Shown one piece after another: positions 18,846 to 26,932 of a stretch of DNA of 64,000 bases (position 1 is its first letter; each line of letters starts with the position of its first letter). Source of the DNA: Brevibacterium sediminis (GTDB lineage: Bacteria > Actinomycetota > Actinomycetes > Actinomycetales > Brevibacteriaceae); assembly GCF_013623905.1 (NCBI RefSeq), contig NZ_JABKDD010000008.1:62001-126000 (forward strand), written 5' to 3'. The notes under the pieces were generated by a model. That model was not told the origin of the DNA, did not search any database, and saw only the letters and a program-made list of their open reading frames with translations. Position numbers and translations under genes: made by a program.

Positions 18846-19196
18846 TCAGAACGCGAGGGCTTGAGCGCGGCGGCGCACTTCCTTCTTGTTACCCGAGCGA
18901 AGCAGGTCGATGGGCCGGCCGGGCAGGGACTCGTCATGGGTGAAGAGCCACACGATGGCTTCTTCGTAGTCGAATCCGGCGTCGTAGAGGGTGTGCAGGG
19001 TGCCTTTGAGCGGTTTGACGACCTCGCCGTCGACGAAGAAGGCCAACGGAACCCGCAGAACCTTCGGATTGCCGATCTTGATTCCGCAGATGGCGCCGTC
19101 TTCGAGTAGCCTCCGCACTTGGGAGATGCCGAGCCCGGTGAGCTCTGCGATGTCGGGCAGCGGGGCCCAGTCCTGGACGAGTTCTTCGGTATTCAC
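18846..19196 (-). CDS. Rv2175c-like winged-helix DNA-binding protein
   Basis: 116 residues from GTG 19196 (VNTEELVQDWAPLPDIAELTGL). A helix-turn-helix (ISQVRRLLEDGAICGIKIGN) is followed by a C-terminal domain with GTLHTLYDAGFDYEEAIVWLFT, the Rv2175c family pattern. In Mycobacterium tuberculosis Rv2175c binds DNA, is phosphorylated by PknL and lies next to pknL. Here the kinase is two genes away on the other strand. Phosphorylation sites cannot be assigned by eye. Confidence 0.83.
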   Translation of the reverse strand: MNTEELVQDWAPLPDIAELTGLGISQVRRLLEDGAICGIKIGNPKVLRVPLAFFVDGEVVKPLKGTLHTLYDAGFDYEEAIVWLFTHDESLPGRPIDLLRSGNKKEVRRRAQALAF

Positions 19197-19325
19197 GCCC
19201 TCAAGCGTAGCAATATTCGGCAGAAACACCCCGCCATGCGGTGCCGAATGCTCGGGTCGAGCCCGCCTACTCGTTAGGCTGGAGACCGTAGCTTCCCCAC
19301 TCGACATGAAGTCAACAGGTGACAG

Positions 19326-20564
19326 ATGACACGACCGCGACGGCACAGGCCCGTCACCGCCGCTCCTGACATCCGCGCCGCATCGAAGGTGAATTCGACC
19401 GGTCCGATCCCAGGAGCCGAACGGGTCGACCCCGAAAACGACTCCCCCACCGAGGTGACCCCCACCGCCGAATCCCCCGACGAGAACTCACCGGCCGTCT
19501 CGGCGACGATGAACCCGGGCTCTAACGTGTCCGCTGACGATCGGTCTCCCGCCGCCGCAGCAGAATCGGCCACCCCCGACGATCAGTCCGATGACGGCGT
19601 CGAGGACACATCCGACCGTCGCCCCGCTGACGAGGACGCAGCCACCTCGAGCACCGGTCCGCAGTGGATCTCGGGCACCACGAGTGCCACCGTTCCCGTC
19701 ACCCACGGCGGCCGCACATACAAGGTCAAGCAGGGCGACACCCTCTACGGTGTGGCCAGCAAACACGGCGTCTCAGTGCCCGCGTTAGCCGAACTCAACC
19801 GCATCTCGCCGCGTCAGAACCTCCACCAGGGTCAGGTCCTGTCCCTGCCGGAGAAGAACGATCTGCCCGATGATGATCCCTCACACGTCGTCGCCCCCGG
19901 TGACACCCTGCAGGGAATCGCGGCGCGGCACGGAATCTCGCCGGCGACCCTGCGGCAGGCCAACGCCATGGGCGATGACTCGTTCATCACGGTCGGCGAA
20001 CTCCTCCTGCTGCGTCCGTCGAAGGCCCGCCCACGTCGCACCCCGGCCGAACCGCCGAGCGACGTCCCCCGCGTTGCCGCCAGCGCGCAGGTCGAGGGCA
20101 TCCGCCCCTCGGTGCTCCACGCGGCGCGACTGAACAAATACACTCTGCTGCACCGCCGCCATCCGGCCCCGGCGCAGGCGAAGCTGCTCGTCGCCTCGCT
20201 GGCTGTCGAGCTCGGCGCCGATCCCGCCCTCATGCAGGCCCTCGCCGCTGCCGAATCCGGTTTCCAGCACACGACGGTCTCGGCCGGCAACGCGATCGGG
20301 ATCATGCAGATCACTCCCCGATCCGGTCGCTGGGCGTCCGATATCGTCGGTCGCGGACTCGACCTGCTCGACATCGAAGACAATATCGTCGCCGGCACCG
20401 TCATCCTCGGCTGGCTCATCGAAACCGCCGAATCGGAGAACGAAGCCATCGCCGGCTACTACCAGGACCTGCGCTCGGTTCGCGCCGACGGACTGCTGCC
20501 GGAGACGAAGGCCTTCGTCCGCGCCGTCCAACTGCAGCGCGCGCGTTTGGAGGAGGCCCTGTGA
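19326..20564 (+). CDS. LysM and lytic-transglycosylase (SLT) domain protein
   Basis: 412 residues: a charged disordered N-terminus of about 130 residues, LysM 1 (YKVKQGDTLYGVASKHGVS, about 138-182), LysM 2 (HVVAPGDTLQGIAARHGIS, about 189-232), a Pro/Arg linker, then an SLT domain with AAAESGF (candidate catalytic Glu near residue 307) and GIMQITP. It should cleave peptidoglycan. Unusually, I see no signal peptide or membrane segment. The stop overlaps the kinase start by four bases (GTGA), so the two are probably co-translated. Confidence 0.85.
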   Translation: MTRPRRHRPVTAAPDIRAASKVNSTGPIPGAERVDPENDSPTEVTPTAESPDENSPAVSATMNPGSNVSADDRSPAAAAESATPDDQSDDGVEDTSDRRPADEDAATSSTGPQWISGTTSATVPVTHGGRTYKVKQGDTLYGVASKHGVSVPALAELNRISPRQNLHQGQVLSLPEKNDLPDDDPSHVVAPGDTLQGIAARHGISPATLRQANAMGDDSFITVGELLLLRPSKARPRRTPAEPPSDVPRVAASAQVEGIRPSVLHAARLNKYTLLHRRHPAPAQAKLLVASLAVELGADPALMQALAAAESGFQHTTVSAGNAIGIMQITPRSGRWASDIVGRGLDLLDIEDNIVAGTVILGWLIETAESENEAIAGYYQDLRSVRADGLLPETKAFVRAVQLQRARLEEAL

Positions 20565-22828
20565 CCGCCCGCCGAGATCCCCTCATCGGCACGGTGCTCA
20601 ATGAGCGCTACCGCATCGATGCCAAGATCGCCCGCGGCGGCATGGCCATGGTCTACCGCGGCACCGACCTGCGACTCGACCGTGAGATCGCGATCAAGGT
20701 CATGCATGAGCACCTCATCTCCGATGACACCTTCGTCGAACGCTTCCGCCGGGAGGCCATCAACGCCGGTCGGCTCACCCACCCGAACCTCGTGGCCATC
20801 CACGATCAGGCGCGCGACGGCGACATCGTCTACCTCGTCATGGAATACCTGCCGTCGGTGACGCTGCGCCGCGAGCTCAAGCACCGCGGAACCTTCACGC
20901 CCAGACAGGCGATCGTCGTCCTCGATGCGATCCTCGCCGCGCTCGAGGCCGTGCACTCGACCGGGATCATCCATCGCGATCTCAAACCCGACAATGTGCT
21001 GCTGGGCACCGACGGTCAGGTCAAGCTAGCCGACTTCGGTCTGGCCCGTGCCGTGACCACAGCGACGACGACCAAGACCCTCATCGGCACGGTCGGCTAT
21101 GTTGCTCCCGAACTCGTCACCCGAGCCGGAGCAGATGCCCGCACCGATCTGTACACGGTCGGCATCATGTTCTACGAGATGCTCACCGGCGCTCAGCCGT
21201 ATACCGATGACGTCCCGATCCAGGTCGCGTACCGTCACGTCCACGATACGGTTCCGCCGCCGTCGGACGTCGTCACCCGCCTGAGTCCGCGCCTGGATGC
21301 GCTCGTGCTGTGGGCGACGTCGAAGGACCCCGAGGACCGTCCTGCCGATGCCGCCGAGTTCCGCTTAGCGTTGGCAGAAGCGCGTGCGGAGATGTCCGAG
21401 GCCGAGCTCGACCTCGGAGATCCGCAGATCGCCACCGGTGAGCACTCCCCCGTGCTCACCGCGAGCATCGACCTCGGCGAGGAGGTGCCGAAGGAGAAGC
21501 GCTCCCGCACCGACGAGATCCCGTATCTCGAAGGCGAAGAGGACGACACCGAGGCGGACACAGGTGCGGCGGATCCCGACGATGCCGATGACGACGAGTC
21601 CTCCGCCGAGGCGGCTGCCGCGGAAGCTTCCCACGACGATGCCGACGGGGTCGACGGTGTCGAATCGGGCGACTCTGATCTTGACGCTGACGCCGACTCC
21701 GATGACGCCGATCGTGGCGATGACGACCACACTGACGGTGCCGCCGGCGCGGCCGCCGTCGCTGCGGCCGAAGTCGGAGTGGCCGGCGCCGCGGTTGCCG
21801 GTGCCGGTGCCGGTGCCGTCTCGGAATCCCCCGACGCAGACACGTCGGGCGCGCAAGCCGCAGGCGCTGCCGCCGATTCAGCTGATTCTGACGCTTCGGA
21901 CGGTTCCGCTGATCGAGAGGACTCCGACGACGAACCGGTGTCGAAGGATTCGGATTCCGACCGCCACGATAAGGCTGCGGTGGTCGCCGGCTCCGCGGCC
22001 GCCTCTGCGGGGGCATCTCCCGTCCGACGTCGCCGACGTCGTGTCCTTACGGGACTCGTCGCCGTGGTTGCCGTCCTCGCTCTGGTCGCCTGGTTCGTGG
22101 TGGCGAACCTGCCGACACCGAAATCCATCGTTCCCGGTGAGCTGGCGGGCAAGCCCGTCGGGGAAGTCACCTCGCAGCTGGAGGACAACGATCTCAAGGC
22201 CGAGCCCAAAGAGGTCTTCGACGACAAGGTTCCCGCCGGGACTGTCATCGGCACCGAACCCGTCAGCGGTGCAGAACTCGCTCCTGACTCTTCCGTCACG
22301 GTCGTCGTGTCCAAGGGTGAGGAGAAGTTCGCGGTTCCGAAGCTCGAGGGCACGACCCGCGACGAAGCAGAGGCCGCGCTGAAGAAGGTCAACCTCGAGG
22401 TCGGCAAGGTCGAGGAGAAGTACAGCGACACTGTCGCCAAGGACTCCGTCATCTCGGCATCGCAGAAGGCCGGAACCAAGCTGTCGAAAGGCGAGAAGAT
22501 CGATCTCGTCGTGTCCAAGGGCGTCGCGCCGATCCCGGTTCCCAACGTCGAGGGGCTGACCTTCGACGCCGCCTATGCGACCCTGGCCAAGCGCGGATTC
22601 CGCGTCGGCAAGGACGAGGTGTTCTCCGACGACGTACCCAAGGGCAAGGTTGTCTCGCAGTTCCCGAAGAGCACCGAGGCGAAGCCCGCGAACTCTCTCA
22701 TCATCGTCCGCGTGTCCAAGGGCAAGGAGAAGAAAGAAGACTCCGACTCGAAGGATGACAAGAAGGACGAGAAGAACGATTCCAAGGACAAGAAGTCTGA
22801 CGACAAGAAGGACGACAAAGACAAATAG
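20561..22828 (+). CDS. pknL: PknL-type Ser/Thr protein kinase with PASTA repeats
   Basis: Membrane receptor kinase expected to sense peptidoglycan fragments or lipid II and phosphorylate division and envelope proteins. The kinase domain (about residues 10-280) has the AIKVM lysine, HRDLKPDNVLL with catalytic Asp140, DFG near 157 and GTVGYVAPE. An unusually long acidic and Ala-rich linker follows (about 300-485), then RRRRRR, one membrane segment (about 495-513), three PASTA repeats and a Lys/Asp/Ser tail. GTG start at 20561 with GGAGGAGG upstream. Named by synteny with idsA and the Rv2175c-like gene. Confidence 0.88.
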   Translation: MTARRDPLIGTVLNERYRIDAKIARGGMAMVYRGTDLRLDREIAIKVMHEHLISDDTFVERFRREAINAGRLTHPNLVAIHDQARDGDIVYLVMEYLPSVTLRRELKHRGTFTPRQAIVVLDAILAALEAVHSTGIIHRDLKPDNVLLGTDGQVKLADFGLARAVTTATTTKTLIGTVGYVAPELVTRAGADARTDLYTVGIMFYEMLTGAQPYTDDVPIQVAYRHVHDTVPPPSDVVTRLSPRLDALVLWATSKDPEDRPADAAEFRLALAEARAEMSEAELDLGDPQIATGEHSPVLTASIDLGEEVPKEKRSRTDEIPYLEGEEDDTEADTGAADPDDADDDESSAEAAAAEASHDDADGVDGVESGDSDLDADADSDDADRGDDDHTDGAAGAAAVAAAEVGVAGAAVAGAGAGAVSESPDADTSGAQAAGAAADSADSDASDGSADREDSDDEPVSKDSDSDRHDKAAVVAGSAAASAGASPVRRRRRRVLTGLVAVVAVLALVAWFVVANLPTPKSIVPGELAGKPVGEVTSQLEDNDLKAEPKEVFDDKVPAGTVIGTEPVSGAELAPDSSVTVVVSKGEEKFAVPKLEGTTRDEAEAALKKVNLEVGKVEEKYSDTVAKDSVISASQKAGTKLSKGEKIDLVVSKGVAPIPVPNVEGLTFDAAYATLAKRGFRVGKDEVFSDDVPKGKVVSQFPKSTEAKPANSLIIVRVSKGKEKKEDSDSKDDKKDEKNDSKDKKSDDKKDDKDK

Positions 22829-22858
22829 GACTCGTCGGTCAGACGTGTCGGTCGGTCA

Positions 22859-22900
22859 GGCACGACGGGCGGACAGGCACGACGGGCGGACAGGCACGAC
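22859..22900. repeat. 17-base tandem repeat, about 2.5 copies
   Basis: The unit GGCACGACGGGCGGACA is repeated without change at 22859-22875 and 22876-22892, with a partial third copy to 22900. It lies between the kinase stop and the terminator hairpin. No coding role seen. Confidence 0.85.
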
Positions 22901-22937
22901 TGGTCGCTCGGGCGCAGATGATTCCGGTCGGTCAGAC

Positions 22938-22986
22938 GACAAAGCCGGGGGCTCCGCAGAGATTCTGCGGAGCCCCCGGCTTTGTC
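22938..22986. terminator. bidirectional intrinsic terminator
   Basis: A perfect 23-base inverted repeat (22938-22960 and 22964-22986) with a 3-base loop GAT separates the convergent kinase and aroG genes. The stem is very GC-rich in the centre and ends in AAAG/CTTT on each side, so it can act in both directions. Confidence 0.9.
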
Positions 22987-22997
22987 AGTTGTGGCGG

Positions 22998-24392
22998 TTA
23001 CTGCCGTCGGGTGAGGTACTCGGCGACCTGGAACGCCATCTCCAGCGACTGATCGTGGTTGAGGCGCGGGTCGACGAGGGTCTCGTAGCGGCGACGCAGG
23101 CCCTCGTCGTCGATCTCGGTGGCCCCGCCCATGATCTCGGTGACGTCATCGCCGGTGAGTTCGATGTGCAGTCCACCGGGGATCGTGCCCGCCTCAGCGT
23201 GCGCGTTGAAGAATCCTTCGACCTCGGCCATGACGTCTTCGAAGCGGCGGGTCTTGTACCCGGTGTTCGAGGTGATCGTGTTGCCGTGCATCGGGTCGCA
23301 GACCCAGGTCACATGCGGCAGACGGTCGCCGATTCCCGACAGCAGAGCCGGCAGCGACTCACCGATCTGACCGGCACCCATGCGGGTGACGAAGGTCAGG
23401 CGGCCGGGCTCGGCGTCCGGGTCGAGTTTCTCGGCCAGGGCCAGGGCGTCATCAGCCGTGGCAGTGGGTCCGAGCTTGACGCCGATGGGGTTGCGCACCT
23501 TGGACAGGAAGTCGACATGGGCGCCGTCGATCTCGCGGGTGCGTTCGCCGATCCACAGGAAGTGTCCGGACACGTCGTAGGCTTCACCGGTGCGTGAGTC
23601 GATGCGAGTCAGTGCACGTTCGTATTCGAGCAGCAGCGCCTCGTGGGCGGCGTAGAACTCGGTGGTCTTGAGCGCATCGAAGTCGGCTCCGCAGGCATCC
23701 ATGAAGCGGATGGCACGGTCGATCTCGGCAGCGGTCTGCTCGTAGCGCTGGTAGCCGGGGTTCGATGCGAGGAAACCGCGGTTCCAGTCGTGGACGAATC
23801 GCAGATCGGCGAAGCCGCCCTGGGTGAACGCACGGATGAGGTTCAGCGTGGAAGCGGAGATGTGGTACGCCTTGAGCAGACGTTCCGGATCGTGGCGGCG
23901 GGATTCCTCGGTGAACTCGTAGCCGTTGACGATGTCGCCGCGGAACGACGGCAGGGTGACTCCGTCACGGGTCTCCATATCGGCCGAACGCGGCTTCGCG
24001 AACTGACCGGCCATGCGGCCGATCTTCACCACGGGCATCGATCCGCCGTAGGTCAGCACGGCCGCCATCTGCAGAACCGTCTGCACACGAGCCCGGATCT
24101 TGTCCGCCTGGGCTCCGTCGAAGGATTCGGCGCAGTCGCCGCCCGCCAGGACGAAGGCTTCTCCGCGCGAGGCGGCGGCGATCCGCTGCTTGAGCACATC
24201 GGCTTCACCGGCGAAGACCAACGGGGGTGAGTTGCGCAGATCGGTGAGCACCTCGTCGAGCGCAGCACTGTCAAGATACGTCGGCTGCTGCTTCGGATCC
24301 ATCTCTCGCCAGTCGTCGAGACCGCGGAGATTGTCGTGGCCGGCAGCGGCGATTTCTCTGTTGGACAGGACCGGATCGGTGTGGAGACTCAA
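22998..24392 (-). CDS. aroG: 3-deoxy-7-phosphoheptulonate synthase, class II
   Basis: First step of the shikimate pathway: phosphoenolpyruvate plus erythrose 4-phosphate to DAHP. Seen: AFVLAGGDCAESF near residue 80, QMAAVLTYGGSMPVVKIGRMAGQFAKPRS, a KLGPTATADDALAL region, and WVCDPMHGN, all typical of the plant-like type II enzymes of actinobacteria. I chose TTG at 24392, giving 464 residues, close to the 462 of the mycobacterial enzyme; the frame upstream lies inside the DUF151 gene and no ATG or GTG fits. The gap to DUF151 is ten bases. Its ribosome site is weak. Confidence 0.92.
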   Translation of the reverse strand: MSLHTDPVLSNREIAAAGHDNLRGLDDWREMDPKQQPTYLDSAALDEVLTDLRNSPPLVFAGEADVLKQRIAAASRGEAFVLAGGDCAESFDGAQADKIRARVQTVLQMAAVLTYGGSMPVVKIGRMAGQFAKPRSADMETRDGVTLPSFRGDIVNGYEFTEESRRHDPERLLKAYHISASTLNLIRAFTQGGFADLRFVHDWNRGFLASNPGYQRYEQTAAEIDRAIRFMDACGADFDALKTTEFYAAHEALLLEYERALTRIDSRTGEAYDVSGHFLWIGERTREIDGAHVDFLSKVRNPIGVKLGPTATADDALALAEKLDPDAEPGRLTFVTRMGAGQIGESLPALLSGIGDRLPHVTWVCDPMHGNTITSNTGYKTRRFEDVMAEVEGFFNAHAEAGTIPGGLHIELTGDDVTEIMGGATEIDDEGLRRRYETLVDPRLNHDQSLEMAFQVAEYLTRRQ

Positions 24393-24402
24393 TGTTTCAC
24401 TT

Positions 24403-24888
24403 TCATGGGTTTTCGGTACCGGTCTCGAAGTCCTCGGCCGAGACATTGTCGAGGAAGTCTCTGAACTGTGCGACTTCCTCTTCATCGGCCTCGGGGGCTT
24501 CGATTCCGGACTCTTCAAGCAATTGTGTTTCGACGAACACGGGGCAGTCGGCTGTCAGCGCCAGTGTCACCGCGTCCGAAGGGCGCGCGGAGATCGACTT
24601 CCCGTCATTCGTGTGCAGCTCTGCCAGGAAGATCTGACCGTCCTTGCCGGTGATCGTCACGTCCTGCAGCTCGGCCCCGTACTTCTCGAGGACGTCGAGC
24701 AGCAGAGCGTGCGACATGGGGCGCGGCGGGGTCAGTCCCCGCTGCGCGATCGAGAGCGCATTGGCCTCGATCGCACCGACCCAGATCGGCAGATAGTAAG
24801 CAGGTTCGCTGGCCTTGAGCAGCAGAATCGGTTGGTTGGCGGGCATTTCGATGCGGACGCCGACAACCTCGACTTCGACTTTTGACAT
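24403..24888 (-). CDS. bifunctional nuclease (DUF151) family protein
   Basis: 161 residues in the DUF151/bifunctional nuclease family. Family stretches seen: ILLLKASEPAYYLPIWVG near residue 22, GLTPPRPMSHALLLDVLEKYGA near 52, FLAELHTNDGKSISARPSDAVTLAL near 88. The C-terminal 40 residues are acidic. It corresponds in place to Rv1829 of Mycobacterium tuberculosis, which also follows gcvH and garA. Substrate is not established for the bacterial members. Confidence 0.88.
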   Translation of the reverse strand: MSKVEVEVVGVRIEMPANQPILLLKASEPAYYLPIWVGAIEANALSIAQRGLTPPRPMSHALLLDVLEKYGAELQDVTITGKDGQIFLAELHTNDGKSISARPSDAVTLALTADCPVFVETQLLEESGIEAPEADEEEVAQFRDFLDNVSAEDFETGTENP

Positions 24889-24898
24889 TATCCCCCGG

Positions 24899-26056
24899 TC
24901 AGGAGCGCGGACGCTGCTGGAAGATCATTCGGAACTTGCCGATCTGCACATCGGCTCCGTTCTGCAGTTCGATGGAGTCGATGAGCTGACGGCCCACATA
25001 GGTGCCGTTGAGCGAACCCGTGTCGCGCAGAGTGAACCCGCTGGGAGTGCGGATGAACTCGGCATGCTTACGCGAGACCGTGACGTCATCGAGGAAGATG
25101 TCGGCATTCGGGCTGCGACCCACCGTGACCACGTCGGTGTCGAGCAGGATCTGTGAACCAGAGTCCGGTCCGGAGACGACGACGAGCAGAGCATCGGCGT
25201 CCTGCAGACCTTCGAGGTCGGGCACGGGGTGGATCTCGCCGGTGTGCGGATCCAGGATTCCCTGGAACTGCTGGCTGCCCGAATCGTTCATCGGGTCCTG
25301 TCCGCCGTTCGTCGGAGCGCCCTGCGGCTGGCCGCCCTGGGGCTGACCCGACTGGGGCTGACCGGACTGTGGCTGACCATACTGGCCGGGGCCGGGCTGG
25401 CTGCCCTGCTGCTGGTTGGGATCGAACTGGCCGTACTGGCCGGCACCGTTCGAACCGTACTGCTGCTGGCCGCCCTGCTGCGGATGGTTCCCGTACTGCG
25501 GCTGACCTTGGCTGCCCTGAGGCTGCGCAAACTGACCGGCACCATTGGAGCCGTACTGCTGCTGACCCTGGCCGCCCTGAGGCTGACCGCTCTGCGGCTG
25601 GCCGTAGTTCTGCGGCGGATACTGATTCTGCTGAGGCTGATACTGCGGCTGCCCCTGGCTGCCCTGCCCCTGTCCGGCATACGGCTGATTCGCCGGCTGC
25701 GACGCACCGTAGTTCTGCCCGCCCTGCGGGGTGCCGCCGAACTGCTGACCATTGCCATAGCTCTGGCCGCCCTGGGGCGTTCCGCCGTAGTTCTGGCTAC
25801 CTTGGGGCGTTCCGCCGAACTGCTGGCCATTGCCGTACTGCGGTGCCTGCGGGGCACCGTCGGCAGGCTGCTGACCGTAGGGAGGGGTGTTCCCCTGACC
25901 GTTCTGGTCGACCTGAGGGTTCATCCGAGTCGCGGACTCGTCAGCGCCATTGCCGTTTCCGGCCCCGAACGGGAACTTCTTCGACTGCGGGACCTGTCCG
26001 TTGTCATACCAGGGCTGCGAGGGGGTCGGACGATTCTGATCGTGGTTCTGCGACAT
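24899..26056 (-). CDS. FHA-domain protein with long Gln/Gly/Pro/Tyr-rich N-terminus
   Basis: 385 residues. From about residue 20 to 255 the chain is built almost only of Q, G, P, Y, N and S, with short repeats such as QQFGGTPQGGQNYG and QYGSNGAGQ. A short linker leads to a C-terminal FHA domain (about 295-383) with GRSPNADIFLDD, the phosphothreonine-binding Ser-Arg-Lys-His and SLNGTYVG. Position after gcvH and before DUF151 matches GarA/OdhI, which regulates 2-oxoglutarate metabolism. The short N-terminal ETT phosphorylation motif of GarA/OdhI is not visible. The start overlaps the gcvH stop by one base. Confidence 0.85.
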   Translation of the reverse strand: MSQNHDQNRPTPSQPWYDNGQVPQSKKFPFGAGNGNGADESATRMNPQVDQNGQGNTPPYGQQPADGAPQAPQYGNGQQFGGTPQGSQNYGGTPQGGQSYGNGQQFGGTPQGGQNYGASQPANQPYAGQGQGSQGQPQYQPQQNQYPPQNYGQPQSGQPQGGQGQQQYGSNGAGQFAQPQGSQGQPQYGNHPQQGGQQQYGSNGAGQYGQFDPNQQQGSQPGPGQYGQPQSGQPQSGQPQGGQPQGAPTNGGQDPMNDSGSQQFQGILDPHTGEIHPVPDLEGLQDADALLVVVSGPDSGSQILLDTDVVTVGRSPNADIFLDDVTVSRKHAEFIRTPSGFTLRDTGSLNGTYVGRQLIDSIELQNGADVQIGKFRMIFQQRPRS

Positions 26057-26460
26057 TACGCCTCCTCGCTCTGAATGAGCTCTTTGTACGTCTCGCTGTC
26101 CATCAGCGATTCGAGCTGTGTGGGGTCACTGAGTTCGACGAGATACATCCACCCGTCTTCGAAGGGAGACGAGTTCACCGTCTCCGGTGAATCGTCGAGT
26201 GAGTCGTTGACCTCTGTGACGGTCCCCGACACAGGTGCGATCAGATCGGAGACACTCTTCGTGCTCTCGACTTCGCCGCAGGACTCCCCTGCGGTGACCG
26301 AATCCCCGGTTTCAGGCAGGTCGACATAGACGACGTCACCCAGCTGTTCCTGGGCGAAATCAGTGATACCCACACGGACTACTGCGTTGTCTTCCGTGGT
26401 CGCGACCCACTCGTGGTCGCGCGAGTACCGCAAAGACACTGGATAATCCAGATCTGCCAT
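26056..26460 (-). CDS. gcvH: glycine cleavage system H protein
   Basis: Lipoyl carrier of the glycine cleavage complex. 134 residues from ATG 26460 (MADLDYPVSLRYSRDHEWV) with a strong GAGGAG site. Seen: GITDFAQEQLGDVVYVDLPETG near residue 35 and the lipoylation site ESTKSVSDL with its Lys near residue 65, followed by the G-V-N-type turn. The other glycine cleavage genes are not in this window; pairing of gcvH with an FHA gene is conserved in actinobacteria. Confidence 0.95.
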   Translation of the reverse strand: MADLDYPVSLRYSRDHEWVATTEDNAVVRVGITDFAQEQLGDVVYVDLPETGDSVTAGESCGEVESTKSVSDLIAPVSGTVTEVNDSLDDSPETVNSSPFEDGWMYLVELSDPTQLESLMDSETYKELIQSEEA

Positions 26461-26629
26461 GTCGACTCCTCTAGTTTGTCGGTGTACCAAGCATAGCCGC
26501 CTGGGCCACTTTCATAACAATCACGAAACGGAAATGTTACTGAGTCACCCTGTCAGGCATCTGCAGGACCCGCTTCTTCGGTATCTACCTGGGATGATAC
26601 CTGTTTTTCGAAGGTCACGGAACGCGGTT

Positions 26630-26657
26630 TTGGCAGTTGGCCTCCGATCGGTATAAG
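26630..26657 (+). promoter_or_regulatory. promoter of tRNA-Pro
   Basis: TTGGCA (26630-26635) and TATAAG (26652-26657) are 16 bases apart and end 33 bases before the tRNA. This is a good match to a vegetative sigma-factor promoter. A six-base inverted repeat GGTATC/GATACC lies just upstream (about 26580-26601). Confidence 0.65.
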
Positions 26658-26690
26658 CTAGTTCTCGTTGCCCACGAGGGAGTACGGTAA

Positions 26691-26767
26691 CGGGCTATGG
26701 CGCAGCTTGGTAGCGCGCTTCACTGGGGGTGAAGAGGTCGTGGGTTCAAATCCCGCTAGCCCGACCA
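26691..26767 (+). tRNA. tRNA-Pro (anticodon GGG)
   Basis: 77 bases folding as a cloverleaf: acceptor stem CGGGCTA with TAGCCCG, anticodon stem CTTCA with TGAAG, loop CTGGGGG giving anticodon GGG, and a T arm with GGTTCAAAT. The terminal CCA is encoded (26765-26767). It would read CCC and CCU proline codons. Confidence 0.97.
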
Positions 26768-26932
26768 CCCGGGTCATCACCCGCTTTCAATAGAATGTGT
26801 CGCCACTTCGCTGAGACGAAGGAGCGGCACATTTTTCGTTCCCCGAACCTGTCAGCCCCGCGTTGTGGCGACGTCTATTCAATCCAAGCCAGGGGACTTG
26901 ACTCGAGCCAGGGAACATCCCGCCCACGCTCG

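Noticed and set aside
25229-26074. 281-residue hydrophobic-looking plus-strand frame opposite the FHA gene
   Set aside because: Its Leu/Ala richness is the mirror of the Gln/Gly repeats; the minus-strand FHA domain is clear.
26461-26629. Glycine riboswitch before gcvH
   Set aside because: I could not find the conserved tandem aptamer pattern; only a short inverted repeat and ordinary promoter-like sequence.
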